A stretch of DNA of 64,000 bases from Gossypium raimondii (Eukaryota; Streptophyta; Magnoliopsida; Malvales; Malvaceae): contig NC_068565.1 of the NCBI RefSeq assembly GCF_025698545.1, forward strand, positions 4,836,001-4,900,000, in the 5' to 3' direction. The number at the start of each line of letters is the position of its first letter. Positions within the stretch are counted from its first letter, which is position 1. Below the pieces are notes generated by a model. It was not told where the DNA came from, searched no databases, and saw only the letters and a program-made list of their open reading frames with translations. Positions 36,601-48,476 of the stretch are shown here, piece after piece. The position numbers were made by a program, and so were the translations under genes.

Positions 36601-38600
36601 AATAGATTTTATTATATTAAAATATTAAATTAATAAAACAAATAAAATAAGGACAATTGGATGTTGATGATAATAGACAAGTGTAAAATATATGTGTACA
36701 AATGTAATATAAATATTTGTAATTAAATAGATATTTATTATAAAAATTATTATTATTATAACTATCATTAAAATAATAAAGTAAATAAACATAAAAGAAA
36801 TAAAGAAACTAAAAGAATAAAAGAAAGAAATGAAGGAGAAAAGAAACAGAGAAGCATTCGAATAGGGAAAGAAAAGAAAAATGGGGAAATTAAGGTTTTA
36901 AAGCTTGGAATTTAAATTGGTAAGTCAATTAAGTTCTTTTTACTTAATTTTGGTGTTTTAGGAGTTTGAGAATAAAGTTTTGTTGAAATTAAGTTGAGGT
37001 TTTGGAAGTTTTAGGTTTTTGAACATAGTTCATGTTGAACAAAATGATGAATTAGGGGTTTAATTGATAGAATTTATAGTTAAAATTTATTAAGGGATTA
37101 AATTGTAAAAGAAGCTATAAGTTTTGTGTTAGAGGATTAAATTGAAAGAAATTTAAAATTAGGGTTTTAATATGAACATTGAATAGTTAAGTTGAATATG
37201 ACAAGATATTAAGTTAGAAAAGTAAATGAGTTAATTAGGATTAAATTGGAATTAGGGTATAAATTGAAAAGAAATTCAATTAATTATTGTAAATTAGTGT
37301 TATATTAATAATGAAAATTTATTATTATTATTTTCGTAGCTAACAAAGAACCCGAGGCATCGACATCGAAAGGAAAGGAGAAAGCTATCGAGGACTAAAA
37401 CGAGAAATTCATGGTTTGTATTACTATAATTCAAACTACTATTTATTAAATGTTATATTTAAATTTATGTGTATGGTAAGTAAAATTTTAAGGTAGGTAT
37501 CAATATTGAAATGAATGAAATTGAGATGAAGTATGATTATGTATGAATATTTGATAGTATATTGTTGGAAAGTGGAAAAGTGTATCGAATTGAATTGTAC
37601 ATTGAAAGTGAAATTGAAATTGAGAAAGTGATTTGAATACCCTATTAACTAATCGGGCGTAGTCGGATATAGTTGGCATGCCATAGGATTGGAAGAGTAC
37701 GGGAATTTATCGGCTTTTCCGATCAGGCACTATATGTGTCGTATTAGACACCACGTGTGTCGTTTCAGGTACTTTATGTGTTGTACACTGCTTCTGATAT
37801 GTTGATCATATACTGAGTACTGTTTTAGGCACAATGTGCCGTATTGGTGTGTTTCGTTGGAATCTGTGTATCTGCCAAGGTTTAGGTTTGTTAATAGGGT
37901 GAATAATCGAAATGTGAGAAAATAAATTTGATTGATCGTACGACTGAAAGTATAAGAAAGAAATTGTTAGTCGAATTGTGAGATTTGAAAGCATGAACCT
38001 AAGGTTCATGAATTGATCAAATTCAAGTTATTAATATATGACATTGTTGATGAATTATTATATGAAATATGAAACTGAATGTAAATTAGTTCTTATAAGT
38101 TATAAATTTTACATGTTTAATGTTATATGATTAATATTTATAATTCATTAAAGTTATGTAGTTTGAATTATGGTAATACCATTGAGTATGAAATACTCAG
38201 CGTACGGTTGTTTCTATGCGCAAGTCAATAGAAATCAAAGGTCCCGATTCAGTATCCAGATCAATCCCGACTTCAGAGACAATTTGGTGATGTAACCTTT
38301 CTTTGGGTAAAAGTGGCATGTACTTAGGTATTATATAAATTATGTACTTAAGTCTTGTAATTTTGGTTGTAAAATGATGTCTAATATAGATTATAAGTAT
38401 GAAATGAAATAATATGGCATATTTGGTAAATGTGGCATGAAACTAAAATGGAAATAAATGAAATTATTAGTTCAATTAAAAATTATTTATGAATGATCAA
38501 GTAGATAAATTGTTAAATTAATGTTGTAGGCATAATTAGGCATATTTGATTGTGGAGATGTATAGGTTGTTATATTGGTTGCAAATTGCTTGTGGTTTGA
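33640..38600 (+). mobile_element. Decayed Ty3/gypsy retrotransposon, Tekay (Del) chromovirus type
   Basis: A 5' LTR end is recognisable at about 33640-33687 (gctccggtaatg, ggttaggtgtgggttgttaca). It is followed by tttagtggtat, a decayed primer-binding site for the initiator Met tRNA. Most of gag, the protease and the reverse transcriptase are missing. The pol end is present from about 34092 to 36141. A polypurine tract ttaagaggaggagaaa precedes the 3' LTR start at 36137 (tgtaatgacctaaaattc). The 3' LTR contains the word ttggcatgccataggatt and TATA-like and polyA-like AT-rich parts; its end was not fixed and lies somewhere between 38300 and 38760. The 5' LTR start was not found, so the element is truncated and internally deleted. 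Confidence 0.88.
34092..36141 (+). pseudogene. Tekay pol remnant: RNase H, integrase, chromodomain
   Basis: One reading frame runs through the whole block with three in-frame stops at 34147-34149 (TAG), 34918-34920 (TGA) and 35017-35019 (TAG), and no frameshift. RNase [41 protein letters not shown] and [10 protein letters not shown] carry the D-E-D-D positions. Integrase: a zinc-binding part near 34860-34980 (H...H...CLTCQR), then the core with WVIVDQLTKSAHF, SIILNRDPQFTSRFWKQLHE and HPQTNGQSERVIQILEDMLR. The C terminus has a chromodomain-like LWRNHNVEEATWEPEETIRA, which defines chromoviruses. The last 360 codons (35059-36141) are intact. A complete protein cannot be made. Confidence 0.93.
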
Positions 38601-40651
38601 AATTGTAGGGAAGGTTAGATAATTATAAAGGGGTTATATTGAGTCTCGGTCCACTTGTTAGCTACGGGTTCTTTGTTATATTGGTTGCAAATTGATTGTG
38701 GAGATCGTCGGGACAATGGTAAAAAAATGTGTAGGCGACCAAGTTAGTGATTGTGACAAATTTTGAGAACAGTTTCAATCCAAATAGGGAAAAAGGAAAT
38801 ACAGTTTAGAAATGGACAATTATTAAGAACCAAAGAATGTGAATAAGTTGTGGTAAGAACAAGTGATCTAATGATGGGAATTCTATAGATTCTATGTCGC
38901 ACTTAATCTAATATATGGTATTATTCCCCATGACCTTGGAAAGGTGGTACATACATTTAAATTTGCATAAATGTGAGTCTGACTCAGATAATTAGGTTCA
39001 GACTATGAGATTTTGAAGAGTTTTAAAAAGTGAAAAGAACTGAAGATTGAGTTGATTATTTGCTAGAAGGAATATGATGCAGGGATACAAAGTAACTTCG
39101 AACGAGTACGAATGAACTTAGAAGAGAATTGAATGACCTTGATAAGTTGACCCACTAACTACAGAAGTGACGAGAACAAATCGATATGTGACTCAAATGG
39201 AAGTTTAGCAATTTATTAGTGGCATCGAATAGGTGGGAATTGTGTATTGATTTGAAAAGAAGGAAAAATGAGAACAAATTAATGAGAGAAATATTATTGG
39301 AAATGATCTCTTGAAAAATATATATATACAAAGGTTGAACCTGAAATTCATAATTGCTTTATGTTTAAAGTTTCAATGCTACAAGGATATCTTTTTGTTC
39401 CTATGCAACTAATAATTAGTTGTATTGCATGGTTGATTATAATGTAAGAAGACAACATATATTAGTAGGTAATCTAAAAGGTTAATAGTTTGATGAATCA
39501 AAATTAAGCAAATTGATTAAAGGATTATTATGTCGCCTATCAAATCAAATTGAGAAGATATCTTATCTTGGGTATCGGAGTGGTCGACTCCCAAAAGATA
39601 GAGACGTAGATATGATTGTTTGGATTGGCAATACATTGAATAGGACCCCAAGTTGAATTAATTCTAGATTTGTTTATTAATTAATTTACTTATGACATTC
39701 ATAATGTTACTTACCTCAATCCTGAGTGAGTGACTTGTATACTTTGGATGTATTAAGAGTCTGAGTTTAAATAACTAAATAACTGGAAGTTGGTACGTTG
39801 GATATACGACTTCTGCATGACATAACCTCATTTACAATATTGAAACTTATACTTCAATAAAGGGTTAATGGTATCCTCTCATTAACATTACATGCCAGAT
39901 GAAAAAATAATACGGCCACGGGTCATTTGTCTAAGACAAAAGATTTAATAACTATTTGTTAGTAATTGACTTTTTTCATGAAGAAAGATGTAATAGTTAC
40001 CATGAGATAAAATAGGATCATATTGGGTAAATGAAATTAATCTCAAGTAAACCTTTACAATTCACCATTTATTTATTAAGTAAGATAAAATCACTTTCTC
40101 TTTTAAGTTTTTTTATTATCTAAAACCGTAAGTAAACCCTCACAAATAAAGAAATAAAAGTATGAATGAATAAATACCTCTAGAAGGTAGATATACAAAT
40201 AAACAACTCTCTCAAATATAACTCAACACTTGAAAGAATAAATAAGAATTCAACCCACAAATATTTACAAGTAAAATGAGAATAACAAAGTGAATATTTT
40301 TATGACTTTTTAACATTTAAGCTATTTTTATATAAAAATTGATGAGCATATATAATATTCATCAATTGATAAATTTAATTTCTTAAATTTTAATTATAAT
40401 AGTTTAAATATCATTTTAAAAATATTATTTAAATGCTATTCCAGCCTTAATTTATATGTAATGGTGATTAAAATTTTATCAACACTCATTTAACTCAATT
40501 CAAATCGTGTTGCTTTCATCTTACTCTCGGAAGAAAAAAAAAAAAGAAGATTTTAAACTCTCATAAAAAGATGAGATGTGTAGTAAAAGCTTCTTCTTAA
40601 CTTTTTTCCATCATCCTTTTCTTAATAAAGAAGATAAATAAGAAAGACAGC

Positions 40652-40848
40652 CTACACTAACACCCTTCTAGGTACAGTGAAGGCCGTGCTATGTTTATGC
40701 AGAATCTGTAGTATCTGGCCTGGGGGACTGTTGAAGGAATGGACACCCATGTTCTGAGACAATGCTAAGCTTCCCATTGCATCCCCAGCTCGACTACCCT
40801 CACCATACATGTGAAGTGTGAGCCACTCATACCACTTAATTATATCAT
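40652..40848 (-). pseudogene. Unrecognised coding-looking island
   Basis: A - strand frame of about 65 codons ends at TAG 40652-40654. It reads KWYEWLTLHMYGEGSRAGDA, then MGSLALSQNMGVHSFNSPPG and QILQILHKHSTAFTVPRRVL. The base composition is much richer in G and C than the flanks, with balanced amino acid use, unlike chance frames nearby. No upstream exon was found on the - strand. I do not recognise a family. It could be the last exon of a lost gene, a captured gene piece in a transposon, or part of a retroelement. Confidence 0.4.
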
Positions 40849-43039
40849 TCTTTTAAATTTGGGTAAAATTCGCTTAATATTGTTTTTCTTTATCCAACAC
40901 ATTTTAATCCAAATTTTATATAACTTGACCTGGCCGACATTAGTTGGTAAGAGTCAAGATTTTGATTCCTTGTAAATGTAATTAATTTCTTTTTATTCTG
41001 ATAATGTAACATTTAGTCCATGAATTTAGTAACTTTTCTCATTTTGATTCTTAAAATTTTTATGCATAATATTCCCAAAATTTGATCATTTTTCTCAATA
41101 TGATCCTTGATCTTGGATTTTATTAAAGTATGATTATGTGGCACGTTAAAATTGTGCCACTTCATATTTATAGTTTTAATTTTTTTAATTTTAGATAATT
41201 ATTAAAATAACTCCAAGTGATAATGTGGCACAATCTTATAGTTTCACATCATCACTTCGAATGAAATCAAATTTAGGAACCAAATCGGAAAAATAACCAA
41301 GTTCTAAGACTAATATGGAAAAAAATTTAGAGACTAAGGGTGTGTTTGATAAATTAAAAATTAAGTATTGAATTTTTAATACTAAATTTTATAAGTGCTG
41401 AATTTATATTTAAAATTGTTTGGTAAATGAGTATATAATTTTATCGTTTGATAAAAGTAAATACTTATTTTAAAAGATTATTTATTTTAAAATTTTAATC
41501 TTATTAATCTAATATTTTATATTATTTTGGATAAAAGATAAATATAATAAGTTGAATATTTCAATTTTTTAAGAAGACAATAGTTTATTTAAATTTTAAT
41601 AAAATAAAATAAAATAAGTTTTTCTTCATTAAATGATAAACACTATCTACTTACTTATCTTATTCAACACTTTTTAATTAACAATTTTATATTAATTAAA
41701 ATTTTAAAATGATTATCAAAACACATTCAAAATTTAAAGGTTAAAATTTTCATTTTAATAGTTTATCACACTCCTAAATTAAAATTTTGACTAACTTCAA
41801 ATATTAAATCTTCCTTTATTCCTTTCTTATTTGACCTACTCCACTAGAATCCAAGTAAATTTCAATTTATGCACTGTAATATGCCATAATTATATTTTAC
41901 TAAAATAATATATATTATATAAACTTAATATATTAATATATCATATTATATAGGTTAAAATATATATCATAAGTCTCTATACTTTTTATAAATTTGGAAT
42001 TTAATCTTTATATTTTTATTTTTATAATTTACTTCCTCTATTTTTCATATATTATAATTAACAATTGTAACTAAATTTTAAAATCTAAAAATAAAAATAA
42101 ATGAATTAAATTTAAAATTTAAAATTTATAAAAATAGAAATATTTATCAGAAATGCAGAAGTTAAGAAAATATGGAGCAATAAATAAATAGTGGGTTTCT
42201 ACTTGTGTAGGTGAGTTAAGCATGCAGCAAGTTTAAGAATATGGCAGTCAAGAAATTGCGTGAAAGACATCTTAACTTATCATAGCATTAAGTCTAGCCC
42301 TTAGCCTCTGTAATCGAAAGCTTTCAGGCCCTTTAGCTATCTTCCTTTAAACCATTTTTTAGTGAAAACCATTTTTTAGTGAAAACCATTTCTTTCAAGT
42401 CTTAGGCTGTCTTTTTTTCCTATATGATTTGTCAGAATTATTCTTTTTGAAAAATATAGCCTCCTTCTGGGTTTTGACCTAACTAATTAATAAGGGTTTT
42501 GAAAGTGATTTACATTTATTTTGGTGAGCCGCCACTAGAATATTTTGTGGTTATTATTTTTTCTGTGTTGATTAGACTTATTAGGTTTTGAAGTGATTTC
42601 TTTGCATGGGGTCTGAACTAATTCTTAGATCACAACTATTCATTCCTCCACACAAGACTTTCCTGCTTTTACTTCTTTAGTTTCATGTTTCTTAGGTTTA
42701 AACATCACATCTTATTACTAATTGAGTTGGCAGTAGTTTCTTAATAAAAAAATTAGTTAATTTCAATTTCAAAATTAAGTAAATTTATTCTTCTTAAAAG
42801 TTTAAAAGTCTTTTGAAATAATAATTGACTCATTAAAATGATAAAATTTTAATTAACCCTTTAAAATTATAAATATTTAAGTTAATACAATGATGAAATT
42901 ACATCTTAGCTCTCATAGAAACTTGTAGATACTCAATTTTGACCACTATCATTTTATCTCTTGATTCCTTGAGATAAATCATATTATATTTCAAGAAATT
43001 GTGCTATCAAGTATGGAACGAGTAGCATTTCCATTTCAC

Positions 43040-43330
43040 CTTCCGGAGCAACAACTATTGTTTAGAATAGTTGTTGTTCAAAACAACAGTTGTTCGAGAA
43101 TAGTTATGTCTAAAATATCTATGTTCAGAACAAAGTTTTAGTTGGGACAACTGTTATCCAGTGTAGTTGTTATTTGAGAACAATTCCTGTTGAGAATAGC
43201 TAAAGTTCGAAATAACTATGTTTAGAAACAACCTCTACATTGAGAAGAACTATGTTGATAAAAACTCATTTTGCAACAAGTCAAAGTAACCATTATTTAG
43301 GAACAATTCTCATCAAAGAACAATCATTGT
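43040..43330 (+). repeat. Loose minisatellite with gaacaac/agttgtt words
   Basis: About ten irregular units of 18-26 bp occur, each built on words such as agaatagttgttgttca, gaacaac, and gaatagctaa or gaatagttat. The unit length and order vary, so the array is old. The + strand open frame 43240-43485 overlaps its end and is probably a by-product. Confidence 0.5.
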
Positions 43331-43799
43331 CTTACATTTCAAGAGATGTTGCGAAAGATTTTTCATGTGTACCATTTCATCGAAGTAGAAGTGAAAGTAA
43401 CCCAGAATATCGCAAGGTTCTTGGGTTATCTTTACTCTTGGAATGTTCCAGAGAGCTTGACCTGGTGGATCAGTTATGGAGGTAGTTAAGATGTTTTCCT
43501 CTTAACATTTTCCTATAATATTGAGTGTTTCTCCCTTTTTTTTTTTTTAGAAACATAGTGAATTCTTATTTATTTATTCAGTATCACCCACAAAATCATT
43601 TCCTAATTAAAAAAACCATTAATGCCTTTGTAACTTAAAAATATTTATTATTACTCTCATTAATTACTAGTTTGTAACTTTTATTCTTGAAACACTACAA
43701 ACATGAGCTTTTCACAACCGTTGAGAGACTTTTGACACTTGGATATTCTTATTCTTAAAGCTCTCTCTAACATTATTTGAACTTGTTTTCTTTGTTTAG

Positions 43800-45053
43800 G
43801 GGAAATTTGTGTATATATGCTACAAAAAAAAAAACATTTGAGAAACTAGGCTGATTTTCTAAAAATTTATTGATCTATGTTGTCTTCGGAGAGAGAAAGG
43901 AAAACGTGCTCTGTAAGATGCGTTTTCACTTTGGTAAAAAAAAAATTCTTTTTTTTTCTTTTTTATTTCTTGCGGTTGGAAATTAAAAGTTGTAGATTTA
44001 TTTTTCTTTGTGTTTGAGATAGACATGGTTATTGTTTTAAGGAATGTTTGAATTTATGGTGGTGTTGTGAAGATGGGTGACCTACAAATTTCATCTGCCA
44101 TGTGAGTATGGAGCCATCAACCGGGAAGCCGGATCACGGTGTAACTCAAGGTCCCAGTTGGCGGTGTTTATACGGTTTGGGGTTGAAGTGTAACTAGGGT
44201 TTCAAGTTTACAAAGGTTATGTTGTCAAGGGATGGAGCATAAATGGGGTCATAGTTGACAGTGGTTATGCGGGCACGACAACCAATTTTTTCTCGTCAGA
44301 GGGAAATGCTTTATAAAACTCAAGCAGACGTACGAAGAAGAAAAATGCAGTGACCTTTTAGTATAATCAAGTATTTCATTTTATCCATGTCCACCAAAGG
44401 AAGTGATCCCGTTATTTTAACCTGTGACATAATTGGGGTGTAACAAGTTTTACTAACAAGGCCACTACATTTGGTGGACATGGACAACACGAATTACTTG
44501 GTTATATTGAAAGGCCACTACGTTTTTCTTCTTCGTACGTCCATGTGGGTTTTATAAAGCATGCTCCTCTAATGAGAAAAAACTGATTGTTGTGCCCACA
44601 TAACCACCGCCAACTAGGGCCTAGTTATGCTCTATCCTTTGACAGCATAATCTTTGTAAACTTGAAGTCCTAGTTACACTTCAACTCGAGACGGTATAAT
44701 CACCATCAACTTGGACCTCGAGTTACAATGCAATTCGACTTCCTGAGTGATGACTCCATAGTCACACAACAGATGAAATTTGTAGGCCACCCAGCTCCAT
44801 GATACCATCGTAAATTCAAACATTCCTTAAAACTATAATCATGTCTATCTCAAACATAGACAAAAATAAATATACGAACTTTCAATTTCCAGCCCGTAAG
44901 AAAAAAAAAAGAAAAAATATTTTTTACCAAAGTGAAAACTCTAAGACACGTTTTCCTTTCTCTCTCCAAAAATAGTGTACATCAGTAAATTAAAAAAAAT
45001 CAATCTAGTTTCTCAAATGTTTATTTTTTCAGCATATATACATAAATTTTCCC
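43800..45053. mobile_element. Non-autonomous fold-back Mutator-like element (MULE) with 9-bp target duplication
   Basis: The element starts gggaaatttgtgtatatatg and ends catatatacataaattttccc. Two arms of nearly 600 bp (about 43800-44396 and 44470-45053) are imperfect reverse complements of each other all the way in; for example ccatgtccaccaaa meets tttggtggacatgg, and cgtacgaagaagaaaaa meets tttttcttcttcgtacg. The loop is about 70 bp. Directly outside lie identical 9-bp repeats tttgtttag at 43791-43799 and 45054-45062. A 9-bp target duplication with long inverted termini starting GGGAAATT is the mark of the Mutator superfamily. No transposase is encoded, so it would depend on a source elsewhere. 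Confidence 0.93.
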
Positions 45054-45062
45054 TTTGTTTAG

Positions 45063-46562
45063 CCTTATCATTAACCATATTTCTCTTTCTCCACTTTACA
45101 TATCATCACTTGCCGCTACGCTCAGTGTTACCGGATTTACTTCAATCTTCCTCTCTGTCTTCTCTTAGTACATGTCGTTCACTTGTTTGCAACTCTTCCT
45201 CTCTTTCCATCAAAGAACCATCTACAAAGTGCATAACTCAATTCCACCTCACCTCCAAGGAAATTTTTTTCTAACTTCACCTATTATACTATCAATACCG
45301 TATATGAGCTGAACACAACCTATACAAAGTAGACAAGATAATTAAGCCTTTTCTTTTTAGAATTTAGAAATACAAATACAACATAATTATATAAAATAAT
45401 ACGTATACAAACAACCCAACACCACAAAGGTAATTAAAAACATGTTTGCAGAGTACATTTTTGTGAAAATAAAATTAATGATGTTGGTATCAGCGTTGGG
45501 CACCCCCAAAGTGCGTACATATATATTTATATACATACGTTTGCCTTTCGTCTCTCTCATGATTCCCCAGTCTGAGACATTAAAACCCTCTTTCGTTTAC
45601 AGTTCACAGTGAATCGCTGACTGTATAAACATTGGGATCGGAAATGACCCACGCCCTTCAAACCAACAAATCCCACATTATTTAATTCATTAATTAATTT
45701 ATCTCTCTCTTGTTTAAAATAAATTAAAGAATTTACCCTATCCAACATTTCTGATATTTGGTTTTACAAAAGTTGTTTGGCTCATTTACATTTGCAGTGA
45801 TTCTTGGAGTCTTTTGGTCAAATTCTGATCGAAATAAAATATATATATATTTAAAAGTGTAGGTTAAACTGTGGAAAAGCTAATTCATTTTGGATTTGCA
45901 GTAATTAAGTAGTCAGGAAAATTTCGATATGATTCCAACTATTTAGGGTAAAAAATTGTATAGAAACCCACACTTGCATTTTGATTCTTGTTTTTCTTTT
46001 AAAAAGAAAAGAATCTTTGTATGTAAAAACAAATAAGTTCATCATTTTCTTTTGTAACAATCGAAAATAATTTGAATTTCATATTAATTTAAGGATTAGT
46101 GTACTATTTATATGTAAGTTTGGTATATGAGTTTTTTAAATTTGGTATTTGAGTTTCTCTTTTATCTCGCAGAAGTATTTGATTGCAATGTGACTTCTAC
46201 TTTTTTTTGTCTTAATTAAGTATTTATGTTTTTTTTATTAGAGGACACATTTCAAATATTCATGAGATTGTTTGGTTTGGGTATCAAATTAAACATTAAA
46301 ATAAAATTCAAGTGCCAAATTGAGAAAAAATCTTAGGTGAATGCTCTTTATATATATATATATAAATTTAGCAATATGTCGATAAACATGTTGTGTCATT
46401 TTTAAATTAATACCATATCATTTGGTTAAAATTCAACTCATAAAATTAACAATTCTTTTCAACTGATTCAAAATTTTATCATTTTGCTCGTTTTTCTAAA
46501 ATATAGAACCTTTAAAATCAATAGATGTTAGGTGCAGTGGTAAGATCCAAGTATATATCTCA
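45063..46562. other. Spacer between two fold-back elements
   Basis: No gene was found. 45480-45700 is less AT-rich than its surroundings (for example gttgggcacccccaaagtgc) with a short open frame starting at 45560, but no family is recognisable. 46100-46330 is a member of the generic repeat also seen at 31300-31590. Confidence 0.4.
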
Positions 46563-47325
46563 AATTCAAACCCCTGTTTTTTACTTAAATAATATAAAAT
46601 AAATATATATTTACTGAAATGGGATAACAGAGGCATTTTTTATAAAACTAGGCAAATTAAATAATAAAAAATAGTGTCGCCTAACTAATCGGCGGCACCA
46701 ACCTCACCTACCACCAATCATTACACTCACGATTAGTTTTGAAAAAAAAATTTTGGTGCTGCCTGAGCAATCGGCAACACCGGTATGTATCATGTAAAAA
46801 ATACGCACCTGAAAAGTATGAATACGACACCAAAATAAATTAATATATAACTTCTTTTTTTAAAAGATTAAAAAAGCTGGAAATCGAATTTAAAGCTGAA
46901 CTTCTGACTAACCAATTATGTCGGTGGCAGGCCATCAAGTCGATGCCGCCACGACATTGTCGTGACCAATTAGTCACAAGTTCTACTGATTTTTTTTTTT
47001 ACTTTTAATGCTTCTTTTAATCTTTTAAAAAATAAAAAAGAAGAAATTGTATCGATTTATTCCAATGCCGATTGCATGATACATATCAGTGTTGCCGATT
47101 GCCCTGGCGGCACCAAAAAAATATATTATTTTTTCAAAACTAATCATCAATGTAATGATTGGTGGCAGCTGAAGTTAGTACAGCCGATTGATCAGACAAC
47201 GCCACTTTTTAGTGTTTAATTTACCTAATTTCCTAAATAATGCCCCTTGTTATCCCATTTCAAAAATTTTTTAATTTTTATATTATTTAGGTAAAAAATC
47301 CTTCAAACCCTGAAATAACGTCCTT
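46563..47325. mobile_element. Fold-back element with arms of about 245 bp
   Basis: The left arm (about 46563-46810) and right arm (about 47075-47325) are imperfect reverse complements. Matched words are gaaatgggataacag with ttgttatcccatttc, ccaccaatcatta with taatgattggtgg, gattagttttgaaaaa with ttttcaaaactaatc, and caatcggcaacac with gtgttgccgattg. The middle repeats the cggcggcacc theme again near 46920-46980. No protein is encoded. Exact ends and a target duplication were not found. Confidence 0.75.
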
Positions 47326-48476
47326 AGTAAGGTTAACCATGAACCTTGAAATGATACCTATGCAATACTTATTTTAAAAATGCAGGGATCAAAATGCATT
47401 CAACACTATAAAATAGGGACCTAAACAGTACTTTTACCAACAATTTACAATTAGAAACAACGAGATATATATTGATAAGATTCGAGCTCACAAATCCTTT
47501 AGGTGAAGACGAATAAATATGGAACTAGCTGTTTCCATGGTGACTGATGTTTGGAGTTGGCAAAGTTACACTAAGACGATATAGTTTCTTTGATTCCCAG
47601 AAAAAAAAAAAGAAAAAAAAAACAAATAAAAGATCTAAAACCCATGGTGCAGGCTTAGTGTTTATTTCATAGCCAACTATAAACAGGGTCCATCTGGTAT
47701 TCTATCAATACCTTGTATAGGACACTTTGAAACACTTTTATATTCTCGAATAAAGTAACCATGTCCCCTAAATATTACAACATTTGCATGTGTTTGTGAA
47801 TATGTCTTTGAATTCAACCCCCCCAAAAGAAACCCCATAATTTTTAATCCAAGAAATTTATATCCTTTCATTCATTATATATAATATGTTATATTTCCAT
47901 TGTAGTTTCAGAAGAAGAAGAAGAAGAAGAAGAAGAAGAGGAAAAGTGAAGGGTTTATTGTTTGTTTTTAGCTTAAAAAAACCAGGGAACAGCTTTGAAT
48001 TGTAAGTTGATTCTACCCTTTCCTTATTTTCTAACCCTAACCCCAACCCCGTATTGTTTTGTCTGCTTTCTCCCCCATGGCCCCATTCTCCATTTCTTTT
48101 TCTTCAGAGTGAGTGTTTGTGAGTGAGTGACTGTGATGTGTTTTAAAATATTAGTGAGAGAGAGAGAGAGTGTACTCTTTTTTTGTGCTGCCTGTCATGG
48201 CACTACAAATCCCACGTTTTCCTCAGTCTGCCTTTACCTTCTTTGTTCATCATAGTTTCTTCAATTAATTTCCCTTTTTTTTCTTCTTTTCTTGTTCAAT
48301 ATAATTGTTTGTGTTGTTTGATAATATAATTATACATTTACTTTGGGTAATTCTTACTCAAGTTTGTGTTTTTTTTTTATTTGTTGTTCTTTTTCTTTGT
48401 CTTCGTCTTAAACTTAATTCAAAAGGAAAAAGAAAAAAAGTAAAAACCAGTTTGGTATCAGGGAAAATAAAAAAAA
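47326..48476. promoter_or_regulatory. Upstream region and leader of the YABBY gene
   Basis: It holds a (GAA)n run at 47911-47940, a telomere-like telo-box stretch ctaaccctaaccccaacccc at 48031-48050, a (GA)n run at 48156-48170 and a CT-rich leader up to the ATG. Telo-boxes and GA repeats are known plant promoter and Polycomb-response features, and YABBY genes are developmentally silenced, but a role here is an inference. Confidence 0.4.
47911..47940. repeat. (GAA)n microsatellite, 10 units
   Basis: The run is uninterrupted apart from the last unit turning into gag. It is in the upstream region of the YABBY gene. Confidence 0.95.

Larger units (their letters stand above)
38601..43799. other. 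Gene-poor region with old retroelement-like sequence
   Basis: 38600-40080 has the mixed base composition of retroelement non-coding sequence (for example ggtatcggagtggtcgactc), but no protein could be read, so no family is assigned. 40663-40848 is a GC-richer coding-looking island. 41000-42150 is AT-rich with generic repeats. 42350-42395 has an 18-bp unit (aaaccattttttagtgaa) repeated about 2.5 times. 43040-43330 is a loose minisatellite. Confidence 0.45.

Noticed and set aside
43240-43485. Open frame of 81 codons
   Set aside because: It overlaps a minisatellite and matches no family.
44975-45274. Open frame of 99 codons rich in L and S
   Set aside because: It starts in the MULE right arm and crosses its end and the target duplication, so it cannot be an old gene.
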